NCBI RefSeq assembly: GCF_037892195.1 | Contig: NZ_JATACI010000002.1 | Span: 248,001 to 312,000, forward strand | Origin: Yoonia sp. GPGPB17 | GTDB taxonomy: Bacteria; Pseudomonadota; Alphaproteobacteria; Rhodobacterales; Rhodobacteraceae | DNA length: 64,000 nucleotides | Reading direction: 5' to 3' | Part shown: positions 8,403 through 18,200 of the stretch, piece after piece | Position numbering within the stretch: position 1 is the first letter of the stretch | How the letters are laid out: every line of letters begins with the position of its first letter | Position numbers and translations under genes: made by a program | The notes under the pieces: model-generated | Told to the model about the DNA's origin: nothing | Databases searched by the model: none | Seen by the model: only the letters and a program-made list of their open reading frames with translations

Positions 8403-11400
8403 CTATGGATCCCCCCTGCGGGCAACTTCTGCCCCTTCGGGACGCCGCGCGCGTTCGTCATCGCCCTCTTGCAGGCGCTGTTCGATCCGATGGGCGTCGC
8501 GGGCCTGTTCGGCTTCACTGCCCAATGCGGGGTTTTCAGCCGTGGCATCAGGGAGCGACAGCACCGTGTCGGTCAGAGACAGTTCTCGTTGCAGCTGCAT
8601 GACCACTGGGCCCATGGCCTGCTGCATAACCTGCCCCATGACCTGATCTTGTGCCAGTTCGGTCATAAAGGCCATTGGCAGCCCACGTTTCAAGTTGCTT
8701 GCGATTTCTTCAGCCACATCACGGGTGATCCCGCGTATGGCGCGGCGACCCGCGTTACGCGCCCCAGATCGGGCCACTCCCATCACCCCGCGGCCACCCA
8801 ATCTGAGCGCCTTACCCGCCAAAGGAATGACGCTAAAGACGGCCTCGAGTTCCGCCATGAACAGATCCAACTCTGCCGTTGCATCTGTGACGATCTGATC
8901 ATTGTCAAATAGCCCTTCAACAATGTCCATTTGTTCATGTGCCGCGTAGAGACGGCCACCGGCAACAGCGATCCCCAATGCGATGCCTGCCGGCGGGAAA
9001 ACGACTGACAACAGAACGGTTCCCGTCAGTTCAAAGAACTGCAGCAACGATTGTGTCCCAAGCTCCACACCGAATGCGTAATCAATGGCTGACCCATAGA
9101 ATGGGTCACCCATGAAGGCGTCGCCAATCGCATTATGCGCAACAAGGTGAATGCCGCCCAGCTGGACTGACGTACCCGGAATAGTGGCGCGCTCGATACT
9201 CTCGTTAATCTTTGAGGCACGGAATGCATACTGCGGGCTGTCTTCGGCGTCGCGCAGGACTTCTGTGTTGCTTTCAAGCATCTCAGTCAGGAGCGCGTGA
9301 ATGTACTCGCGCGATGTCTCGGGATCGTTCTGGGCGATGATAACGGCCTGTGGCAGATCCTTGACCTTGCCGACCAGTGGGTCGATGGCTTGCGCGACAC
9401 CGCTGCGCATCGCAATGGCTTGGTTCAACTCGTCCCGTGTCCAGATCTTGCCATTCTCGTCACGGACACCGTAGCCGCCACTTTCCAGCAGTATGACTGT
9501 CGCCTCTGTTGTGGCTTCACCGATGTTGTCTTCGCTGTCAGAGATAATCTCGGCGGTATCGGATGCGCCAATCGAAGCCATCAGCGCTTCGCGTGCGTCA
9601 CGCCAGTTTGTTGCCACAACGCTGACGGTAGATTCCATATCCGGCTCAACAAGAGCATAGAATGAATTCAGCCGCTCGCGCAGCAGTTCAAGGCGCGCCT
9701 GGGGTGCCAGGAAGGTGCGCAGGAGGCTGTCAAAGAGCGGCCAATAGTTTTCAAAGTTGTTCAGCCGCTCAAGGATCTGCTGGCGCGACGACAAGCAGGA
9801 TTGTAACAGGCAGGATTGGCATGCCACCTTGAAGCCAAAGCCGATGCTCTGCTTGATTTCAGGGACAAAGGCCTCGCGCAGCCGCAGCGTCCAAAGTGTG
9901 CCCTCGCCCTGGAAATAACCACCGAGTTTAGCCGCCTGCGCTGGGTCGCGATACAGATGATAAAAAGCGTCCAGCATGCGTTTCATCAAAGGTACGGTGC
10001 CTGCAAGATGTCGGATTGTATCTATGACAGGGCTTGGTTCCGGTTCGAAATCGACATCGCCAAGTGTGCCGTCTTGCCCTTCAAGTAACCGCATAACTGC
10101 CGCGCGTTCGCCTGCAAAGCCCGATGCCCCTGCCGCCCGACCGCCCCAGACCTTGGCCGCATTCACAATGAATTGGCCTGCGTATTTACACTCGGGCATC
10201 GATAGCCGCCACGCAATGCGGCGCATCAGTTCGGCGATTTCGCTCGCCGCGTCGCCCAAAGCGTCCAGCGTTGGCTCATCGTTGAATGGTTCGCACACCA
10301 GGCTGTCGCCGGGTGACCGCAGGGTCGGCGCCGGGAAAGGGAAACGCTGCGGTGTGACAGTACCGGTGGCATCAGGATCGTCGCCACCTGAGCCGCCCGC
10401 GCCATCGCCGTCAGTGCCGGCTTCACCGGTCCCGCCTTCACCACCACCGCCGGTGCCATCGCCACCACCCTCGCCGCCGCGGCCATCGCGGGCCACATCG
10501 CCACCATCATCGGCATCGCCGCCCGCGCCAGCGGGGCCGCCTGCTTCGCCGGTCTCAAGTGCGGCTGTCGGTGTCAGATATGCGATGGAGTAAAGCGGAA
10601 GCGTTGTCTGCTCGCCAAATAAATCTTCAAAAAAACCGGGCAATCGTTGACCGGTTGTCGTTGCCAGCGTTGCGACAACAAGAGGACGGCCCCCGGATTC
10701 AATTCTGGCGTCCCTCAGAATGCGCTGCACGTTCTCCAACATGCGCTCGCGGTACATGCGATGAACAGCGGCGCGATCCTCAGGTGTGGCATTCATGTCA
10801 AATGCCTCATCAATTGCCGCATCCAGTCGCGCTCTGTCCCTGGCGACGGCCAAATCCGCGAGTGTGGTTTCAAGATCACTGCCAGCCGATGCACGGATGA
10901 GGTTTTGGATACCGATAAGGCTGTGCCGACCGGAGCCACGATCACTTGGTGTCAATCCACGTTCAACATCAATGCTGTAAGATTCGACGCTACCAATCGT
11001 GAAAGTGCCGACAGATCGCAGGTTTTCAGGATCGCCTGCATAGTCAATGACAATTGCCCTGCGCGTGAGTTCACCCATGGCATTTGGCCCGACAAAGATG
11101 AAACCAACCCGTTGATGCGGGATTTCATGGCCTTGTTCGATAGCGCTCAGAATGACCAAACGTACGGCGCGCAAGAGATCGGTCTGACCGGTGTAGTGAT
11201 AGTAGGCACCTTCCCAGACCGTTCGGTCATAGGTTTCGCGTACATATGCTGGTGTGCCCAAAAAGGCGACCGTTGCCCGGCGGGGTGGTGCGTCGCGCGT
11301 GCCCTCTGTACCGTCCGTTTCGTAACTGTCGAGGATGTAACTTGCTGCGAGGAGCTGATCATCCTCAAAAGGTGCACGGGCATCAGCGGGCAGTGGTTCG

Positions 11401-11711
11401 GCGGCTGCAGGTATGTCGCCTTGACCTTGCAAAGCTGCATGAGAGCGTTCGGCGATCAGGTCGGCAAAAAGTGTATCGCAGGCCTCTAAGTCCTCGGGTT
11501 CAAGTCCGCTCAGGCCTTCGCCGCTCCATTTGGTTGCTGGCACCAGAACGTCGTAGGACAGATCACTGCCCCGGTCAGAAAACTCGGTGACCATGTTGTC
11601 CAATGCGCGGTCCAGCGCACGGCTCAAGGCATCGCGCAGTGCGCCGTGCCCGCTGCGCGCGGTGCGGGCGTCGATCCGCAACTTCACGGGTATTCTGGCG
11701 TGGACACTCAT
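8403..11711 (-). CDS. Large injector-associated protein, possible cargo or tape-measure-like
   Basis: An unbroken 1,102-residue protein of unknown family. Residues 1-385 form a first region starting MSVHARIPVKLRIDART. Residues about 386-452 are a low-complexity Gly/Asp/Glu linker. Residues 455-1100 are largely helical, with a cysteine cluster (Cys631, Cys634, Cys639) and one long hydrophobic stretch at about 893-920 (ELTGTVLLSVVFPPAGIALG). Position between the tube-side genes and the baseplate genes is that of a tape measure, but the two-part layout with linker and an adjacent nuclease domain fits a polymorphic-toxin trunk better. An alternative GTG start lies at 11720. The stop TAG is followed at once by the ATG of the nuclease gene in the same frame. 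Confidence 0.6.
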   Translation of the reverse strand: MSVHARIPVKLRIDARTARSGHGALRDALSRALDRALDNMVTEFSDRGSDLSYDVLVPATKWSGEGLSGLEPEDLEACDTLFADLIAERSHAALQGQGDIPAAAEPLPADARAPFEDDQLLAASYILDSYETDGTEGTRDAPPRRATVAFLGTPAYVRETYDRTVWEGAYYHYTGQTDLLRAVRLVILSAIEQGHEIPHQRVGFIFVGPNAMGELTRRAIVIDYAGDPENLRSVGTFTIGSVESYSIDVERGLTPSDRGSGRHSLIGIQNLIRASAGSDLETTLADLAVARDRARLDAAIDEAFDMNATPEDRAAVHRMYRERMLENVQRILRDARIESGGRPLVVATLATTTGQRLPGFFEDLFGEQTTLPLYSIAYLTPTAALETGEAGGPAGAGGDADDGGDVARDGRGGEGGGDGTGGGGEGGTGEAGTDGDGAGGSGGDDPDATGTVTPQRFPFPAPTLRSPGDSLVCEPFNDEPTLDALGDAASEIAELMRRIAWRLSMPECKYAGQFIVNAAKVWGGRAAGASGFAGERAAVMRLLEGQDGTLGDVDFEPEPSPVIDTIRHLAGTVPLMKRMLDAFYHLYRDPAQAAKLGGYFQGEGTLWTLRLREAFVPEIKQSIGFGFKVACQSCLLQSCLSSRQQILERLNNFENYWPLFDSLLRTFLAPQARLELLRERLNSFYALVEPDMESTVSVVATNWRDAREALMASIGASDTAEIISDSEDNIGEATTEATVILLESGGYGVRDENGKIWTRDELNQAIAMRSGVAQAIDPLVGKVKDLPQAVIIAQNDPETSREYIHALLTEMLESNTEVLRDAEDSPQYAFRASKINESIERATIPGTSVQLGGIHLVAHNAIGDAFMGDPFYGSAIDYAFGVELGTQSLLQFFELTGTVLLSVVFPPAGIALGIAVAGGRLYAAHEQMDIVEGLFDNDQIVTDATAELDLFMAELEAVFSVIPLAGKALRLGGRGVMGVARSGARNAGRRAIRGITRDVAEEIASNLKRGLPMAFMTELAQDQVMGQVMQQAMGPVVMQLQRELSLTDTVLSLPDATAENPALGSEAEQARDAHRIEQRLQEGDDERARRPEGAEVARRGDP

Positions 11712-11735
11712 ATGGCGCACCGCATCTGCATTGGG

Positions 11736-12008
11736 TTAGCCCAGACGCCGCAGGCGGCGTGCGGCGCGCGTCATAAGCTCAGCCGCCGCAAGATCAGCTT
11801 CGCCTTCAGCACCGCCTGTGACGACTTCGACCTCGACAGGAAAGACCACCTGCACTGCGGCTTGCGCATCGTCACCTGCTGCGACGGCCTGTGCCTCTGA
11901 TCCCGCGCTGGGATAGACAGTTTCGCCCTCGTGCACGACGGCCAGCCCGGTGCGCGTCACACGCTTGGGCCGTCTGTCACCGCCACCAGGGGTCAGTCTG
12001 AACCGCAT
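11736..12008 (-). CDS. Small tail-operon protein with tape-measure-like VHEGE motif
   Basis: A 90-residue protein placed two bases after the tube-gene stop and 24 bases before the 1.1-kaa gene. It contains GLAVVHEGETVYPSAGSEA at about residues 21-39, a motif that resembles the short signature found near the C-terminus of many phage tape-measure proteins, followed by a valine-rich beta stretch and an Ala/Arg-rich C-terminal helix. I cannot name the family. Its place right after the tube gene suggests a tail assembly or cargo-loading role, but that is inference. Start ATG 12008 reads Met-Arg-Phe-Arg-Leu. Confidence 0.55.
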   Translation of the reverse strand: MRFRLTPGGGDRRPKRVTRTGLAVVHEGETVYPSAGSEAQAVAAGDDAQAAVQVVFPVEVEVVTGGAEGEADLAAAELMTRAARRLRRLG

Positions 12009-12010
12009 GA

Positions 12011-12515
12011 TCAGCCTTCCTCTTCAACGGGAACGCCTGATTTGGTATCAGCAGCTCCCATCGCGCCCATCGTGCCGTCTGTGCCATCCGCCATTGAGCT
12101 TGCGGCAAGTGCAAAGCCCGAGAAAGTCGCCGTCGGCGCGCCGGAAATGGCAGCATTCGTCGGCGTGGCATTCGTGATGATGCAGTCCGACAGGACGATA
12201 CTTTCGAAGGCCCAGTCGTCCTCTTCGCCCTCTTGGGTTTCAAGTATGATGTTGAAGGGTTGACCCTTGATTGCAAGCTGCGTCAGCTTTGCCGTGCGGC
12301 GCACCAGTTCCGCCAATAGCCTTAACTGTCATTGAGAAATTGATCTGATCGGGCGAGTAGATCACCCCCAGATGCGTGTCCTCGATCGAATGCACCGGCT
12401 CTGCCTGAAATGAAAAGCTTGGTTGCAAAGAATCGATGGGGGTAACGGAAATGGGGTCCTCCGATCCGGGTGCTTCGACAGAAACGGATAGTCTTGAGCG
12501 CCAGTTCATTGACAT
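12011..12515 (-). CDS. Probable tail tube protein, one frame break
   Basis: The reading frame from ATG 12515 runs MSMNWRSRLSVSVEAP ... SPDQINFSMTVKA and then is thrown off; the protein continues in the next frame as AELVRRTAKLTQLAIKGQP ... and ends in an acidic tail at 12011. Removing one base near 12318-12325 gives a 167-residue protein, close to the usual size of contractile tail tube subunits. It lies directly downstream of the sheath gene, the standard place for the tube gene. Beta-strand-rich composition agrees. I did not see a diagnostic motif, so the name rests on size, composition and order. Alternative start at Met3 is possible. Confidence 0.55.
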
Positions 12516-12565
12516 GTCTTAGTCCTCTCTTGTGGCAATAGCCTTGGTTTGGTCAGTGACCGGAT

Positions 12566-13755
12566 TTAGGTGTATGTCGGGGCCAGATTGATCTTGAGCA
12601 GATGGATCGATGGCCCAAGCACGATATTGACCATCATCTGAACCTCACGGTTGCCGCGCGCTTCGGTGACGAGGTTGGTTTGCGGTGCAGTCCAACTGGC
12701 CCGTGGCGCACGCAGGATCTCCAGCACAGGTATGCGGACCTCAAAAGCGTCGATGCCACCGGGGCCAAGCAGGCGACCCAGAATGCCCTGCGCACGGGTC
12801 GCAACCGAGATCAGCCCGGCCTTGGTGATCCGTGCATCCCCGATCATGTTGATTAGGCCTGCTTTCAGACGGAATTCCACATCATCCAAAAGGCGCACGA
12901 CATCGATGTAGCCAAGTGTGGCGTCATCCGTGTAGGTGCGCCCGTCGGCAAAGTGTAGGCTGGGCCCGGCGATCAATGCCGGATCAATGATGGGGATGAT
13001 ATCCAAAGCGGCAATCGCTTTGATTTCACTGGGTGAATACTGCGCCTCAAGCGGGATCTGGAACCCGCCTAAGCGTTTCAAGACCATCGAGGTTGCTGGC
13101 GCCTGACCGGCAATAGCAGCGGCAGCAGCACAGGCGATCTGTGCATCCCCGCCGCCACTGACGGCACCACGCGCCGCGATAGCGATGCTGCGCGACGACC
13201 GGAAATCGACCAGTGCGGAATCTGCGGCCGCCGCATAGGGCCCCGCACCTTCGGCCGTGAGCGCCGGATCGAGGGCGAAGACAGCCATCCTTTTGTCACC
13301 GCCTGTGGCGGCTGCCTGCACATGGGCAAAGAGGGCGGCAACATCCGGGTTTGTCACCGACGCCGATGTCCGGCATCGGGTGGCGCACTTGCCACGATGC
13401 CTGCCAATGTCACGAACGTCACATCGTCCGCAGCGTTCAACGAGGCAAGCGCTGCGGGAATGCCGTCCGCCGCAGCTTTAACGCCATAAACCTTGCTGGG
13501 CCCAGGCGATTGAGTCATTGCTGCGACCAGCCCCTCATAAAGGGGGCTCGTTGCGGTGACCGCACCATCGCCGTCGACGGTGGCGAACATATTGGCGGCT
13601 TCCTCAAGCGAGCCGACAATACGTGGCGTATTCGCTGGCGCATCGCCAAGTGTGCTGACGCCAACCACGGCCAGGACACCGGGGGCTCGGCGCATCACCG
13701 GCGCGAGGCCGGACGTGTCTACGTCGACGTCTACAAAGGGATATGCAATGGACAT
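12566..13755 (-). CDS. Contractile tail sheath protein, one frame break
   Basis: The first part (ATG 13755) reads MSIAYPFVDVDVDTSGL ... RAPGVLAVVGVSTLGDAPAN, a sheath N-terminus, and includes the nucleotide-fold-like segment typical of sheaths (SKVYGVKAAADG). It breaks at about 13355-13375. The rest continues in the other frame with TNPDVAALFAHVQA, then YIDVVRLLDDVEFRLKAGL and ends in a sheath-like C-terminal domain (EVQMMVNIVLGPSIHLLKIN). One added base restores a product of about 396 residues. Sheath subunits contract to drive the tube through the target envelope. The two parts overlap as CGGTGAC, so a translationally coupled split sheath cannot be excluded, but a simple indel is more likely given the many others in the window. 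Confidence 0.72.
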
Positions 13756-13853
13756 GCGGTTCTCCGTTCTTGATGCCCCTTCAGGGCGTGAGGGCCGAAC
13801 CTTGATTTGGCGGTGCGGCGGGGGTTCGACGGGCCCACCACACGGCCAAATGG

Positions 13854-14782
13854 TTAGTTTGGCGTGGCAATCGCTATTCCGAGTTCACGCAACCAGATGT
13901 TTGCGGCATCCCGGCGCGCGGCGGGGTTGGCACCAGGCCAGTCATTGTCTTCGAACCAATCGAGAGGCACCAACCAAAGCCCAACAACCGCGCCGCGCCT
14001 GTCGATCCCGGGTGTGGGTGCAGCAATATCGCGGCTGGTTGTGAACAGCTCTTTGGCGCGTCGGGTCGCGTGGATCAGTGACATCAAACTTGCCGTGTTC
14101 GGTTGCGGCTCAGCGATATGAATGACCGCGTTCAAGGACAGGCGGATCGGGCTATCGACCGCAGGTGCGTCAGACACAAACCTGATCCCAAACCCACCGC
14201 CGACATCGACCTGGCTGTTCATATTCATAAAGGTGGAAAGGTCGGATGCACCGGACCGGCCAACCCAATCGGAAACATCCTGAGAGGTGATGCTGTCTGC
14301 ACGCCCGGTTGCCGCTGATAACCGTGCGGCGATCTCTGCCAAGCGCGCTACATCACGCGCTAAGCCCATCCGCGGGCACACCGCCAGCCTGATCAATGAC
14401 TGCATCTACGTCGCCCAATCCGACGAATGAGCCGGACACTTCGGCAATGCGCCCGCCGCCAACGCGGCCCTGGCCGATCACGGCCCCTTGCCAGATCGCA
14501 TCTGGTGCGGGGTCAAGAGGGTCCTGAACGATCCGGTCAATCTGTCCGTCGCCACGGCCAGATGTCACGTCGAGTGAGAACCGAACCTGAGCCTGATCAC
14601 GCAATTCGAACAGCAAGCGCAAGTTCGACCTTGTCAAACGCCGCCGCCCATGGGGCAGACAATACACCGGGATCAATACGGTAAGCGGCAGCGGCCAAGC
14701 CAGCCAAAGCCTCTTCTGTCAAAAGACCGTCGCGCAAGTCAGGGGAGGCGAGTGAAACCAAGGTTGCGTCGCGAAAATTCAT
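13854..14782 (-). CDS. First gene of the injector operon, unrecognised, two frame breaks
   Basis: Three successive frames make sense as one protein of about 309 residues: MNFRDATLVSLASPDLRDG to about 14640, then FELRDQAQVRFSLDVTSG to about 14365, then LARDVARLAEIAARLSAATG to the stop at 13854. Each join needs removal of one base. The middle has a repeated DPLDPAPDAIWQGAVIG segment and the end a compact Trp-rich region (GLWLVPLDWFEDNDWPGAN). I do not recognise the family. As the promoter-proximal gene next to the sheath it could be a tail terminator or sheath-capping protein, which is inference from position only. If the breaks are real, the gene is dead. Confidence 0.45.
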
Positions 14783-15233
14783 GACTTCGGATCTCCGTAA
14801 CGCGCTATGCGAAAGGGAACCCGGTATCTGACAAAAATCGCCGACGCATCCGCAGAAATGACTACAGAAAAACCTAAATCTATAACTCGGAGGCCGCCGC
14901 AGAATAAGCGAGGCATGAAAAAACCAAAACGTAATTTAATGGTGGAAAGATAGCACAATGACCGCTTTTCGTAAACAGTTATGGTGTCTTAACAGGTAAG
15001 GTGATGCGTCTTGGTCCTTGTAATATCATTACCTAACAATGCTTTAGGTGACTTAGCGAAAGCTTTGCGTCGCCAAACAGTCATGACGTGAGACGGTTCA
15101 AGACTATAGGTTGGCTGCCTGCCAGCAGTGCGCAACATGACAAGAATCATGCGTAAGAGACTCAGTCTCATTCCGCACGGACAAGTGAGAAAAATCCTGA
15201 TGCGCCGCTGTCGCCAAGGGTTGCGGACATGGG
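14783..15233. other. Intergenic region, 451 bases, upstream of injector operon
   Basis: This AT-richer stretch separates the injector operon from the efflux-pump genes, both on the minus strand. It must carry the injector promoter and the 3' end of the pump transcript. Apart from one perfect short palindrome at 15157-15169 I see no gene, no RNA and no convincing terminator. Frames here are short and unsupported. Confidence 0.6.
15157..15169. promoter_or_regulatory. Perfect 6+1+6 palindrome
   Basis: GAGACTCAGTCTC reads the same on both strands around a central C. It lies between the RND pump stop (15234) and the injector operon start, so it could be an operator for a dimeric regulator or a weak hairpin at the end of the pump transcript. 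No U-rich run follows on either strand. Confidence 0.3.
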
Positions 15234-18200
15234 TCATGCTATTGCGGTGTTGCTAGCCGATCTACTCTGCTTCGCCCCGCCAAAGAACACATCATAGAGC
15301 ACCGGCGCAGCGACAAGTGTCAGGATCGAAGCGAATGCCAAACCACCCATAATGGTGACCGCCATGGACACAAAAAACGCGTCTCCGAGCAACGGTACCA
15401 TCCCCATAATCGTCGTCGCAGCCGCCAGCAGAACCGGGCGCAAGCGAGAGGTGGATGCGGTGACGATGGCTTCTCGCAGTGCGCGTCCTTCGCGGCGGAC
15501 GATGTCGATCTCCTCGACCAGCACGATCCCGTTTTTGATCAGCATGCCGGACAGGCTCAGCAGGCCTAAAAGGGCGGTAAAGGTAAAGGGCAAACCGGCC
15601 CCCAAAAGCCCAATGGCCGCGCCGTTAACCGACATCGGGACAAGCAGCCAGATAATCAATGGTTGCCGCAGTGCATTGAACAACAGGACGGTAATCAGCA
15701 CCATAATCAGAATAGTGACCGGCAACTGAGCGCCAAGACTGGCATTCGCGTCGGCCGAGGATTCGAACTCTCCGCCCCACTCCATTTTGTATCCAAGCGG
15801 CAACTCCATCGCCTCGATGGTGCTGCGCACCTCGGCATGCACTTGGGCTGCTGTCATGTCTGCCGGAACGCTGGCACCAACTGTGAGTGTTGGCACGCGG
15901 TCCAGACGTCGGATGACGGTGTTCTGAGGCTCCAGCGCGAAACCATCCACAATCTGCTCAATCGGGAGCAGCGAAGATCCATCTTGTGTTCCAAGCACCT
16001 GATCCATGATCCCTACGTCAGAGCCGGGTGCCACCCGTATCACAATAGGAATAGCGCGCTCACCCTCGCGGTACGTACCGACGGTGGAGCCATCTGTTGC
16101 GAACAGAAAGCTGTCAGCGATATCGTCTCGGGTGATGCCCGCGGCCTGTCCTCGCTCTGTCACATAGCGCGGTCGCAAAACAAGTTCCTGTTCGCGCCAG
16201 TCGATCCGCGGCGCAATAATGTTTGTAGAGGCGGCGGTCATCAACGCGATCGCCTGATCCGACAGATCACGCAATACCTTTGGGTCGTTGCCCGAAAAAC
16301 GAACTTCAATTGGGCTGCCGCCGCCCGGGCCGAAAACAAGGCGCTCGGTGCGGAATTCCCCTTCTGGCAAGTTCTCGGCGGCAAAGGCCTCGAGTTCCGC
16401 CTGCAACGGTGGAATGCGATCCAGGTTTTCGGTGCGAATGATAAGGTGGCCATAGGCCGGGTTAGGGGGCTCGGCCCCGTAAGTCAGCAAGAAGCGGGTG
16501 GCCCCTTGGCCCACAAATGTCGAAACGGCGACGACATCTTCGTGCTCGGCCAGATAGGCTTCGATGATAGCCATCTGGTCAGCTGTTGCTGAGATAGGTG
16601 TCCCTTGCTGCATCGTATAGTGCACAAAGAATAGCGGTGTATTCGAGTTTGGAAAAAACTGCTGTTTCACCATGCCGAAGCCAACATAACAGGCGGCCGT
16701 GATCCCGACGAGACCGACCAGCACAAGCCAGCGCAGGCGAAGTGCTCCGCGCAGCAGGCTGGCGTAACCTCGGAAGATCAGTCCGCCATATGGGTCACCG
16801 CCGTCATCTACACCCTGTTTGAAAACATAGTGGCCAAGCAGAGGTGTCACGGAAACCGCCAGCACCCAGGACAACAACAACGAGATACCAATCACAGCGA
16901 ATAGTGAGAACATGAACTCCCCGGTTGAATCCGGGCTCAATCCGATGCCCGCAAAGGCCATGATGCCAACCACCGTGGCCCCCAGAAGCGGGATTTGCGT
17001 CTTGCCCGCCGCTTCGTCAGCGGCGTCTCGTGACGACTTGCCCCGCGCCATGGCGATTTGCATTCCTTCCGCGACGACAATAGCGTTATCGACCAGCATG
17101 CCCATCGCAATGATTAGCGCACCCAGCGATATCCGTTCCATTTCGATCGAGAATATCGCCATGAAAAGCAGGGTCCCTACCACGGTGAGCAGGAGCGTCA
17201 TGCCGACAACGACTGATGCGCGCACGCCCATGAAAAGGGCCAGGACCAGCACAACGATGCCTACTGACATCGCAAGGTTGATCAAAAATCCTGTTGACGA
17301 CTCATCCACGACGACATGCTGCTGATATATCGGGTGCAGATCGACGCCATATGGGATTTCCGAGGCAAGTGCCGCGAGATGCGCATCGACACGATTGCCG
17401 ACCTCGACGATGTTTTCGTTTGTTGCCCCTGAAACACCAATGGTGAAGGCAGATTGCCCGTTGTAGCGAATGATCTGCGATGGGTTATCCTGCCGTCCGC
17501 GACTGACCTCTGAGATATCGATCAGGTTCAGAAGATCACCACCGATACCAATTGTCAGCGCAGCAATTTCGCTGACGGAATCCGATCCTTCGGTAAGCTG
17601 AATCTGGGTGCGCGTCTCGCCAGCGTTCACCGAGCCAGCCTGAGAGATAGAGTTCGAGGTGGCAAGTGCCTGACCAATGATCTGCGGATCGATCCCAAGC
17701 TGGGCACTTAACGCAAGATCAGGTTCAACAAAGATCGCTTCAGCTGGCAAGCCAGCAATATCGACGTCAGCGACACCATCGACTGTCAGTATTTCACGCC
17801 TCAGAAATGTCGCTAACTGGTGCTGTTCTGCGTCGCTGAATCCTTCGGAAGTGATCGCGAAAAAGATGCCATAGACATCTCCAAACCCGTCATCGACAAA
17901 AGGTGCCGCTGCCTCGCTCGGCAGTTCATTCCGTACGTTTTGCAAGCGCTCGCGCAGTTCCGTCCAAATCGCAGGAAGCTCGTCACCCTTGATTGTGTCC
18001 TCGACCAGAACGTCGATACGCGAGACACCGGGCCTGTTGACAGATTTGATCTCGCTCACTTCGGCCATGCGCTGAATTGCGGCCTCAAGCGGTTCTGACA
18101 CTTCGTCGGCCACTTGTTGGGCGGATGCGCCCGGATATTGGGTGATGACCACCGCCTGTTTGATCGTGAAGGCGGGATCCTCCAACCGCCCAAGGGAGCT

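Noticed and set aside
10380..10560. GC-rich repetitive tract as a tandem repeat or CRISPR-like array
   Set aside because: It is the coding sequence of the Gly/Asp linker in the 1.1-kaa protein; no spacers or regular units are present.
1..14782. Complete prophage
   Set aside because: Only tail-type genes are visible; no head, terminase, integrase, lysis or replication gene is seen, and no attachment repeats were found.
1..14782. Type VI secretion system
   Set aside because: No TssB/TssC pair, Hcp, ClpV, or membrane complex genes (TssJLM) are present; the single sheath protein and baseplate J type are those of phage-tail-like injectors.
14989..15237. 82-codon frame upstream of the injector operon
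   Set aside because: It overlaps the pump gene end, has no ribosome site and a low-quality composition.
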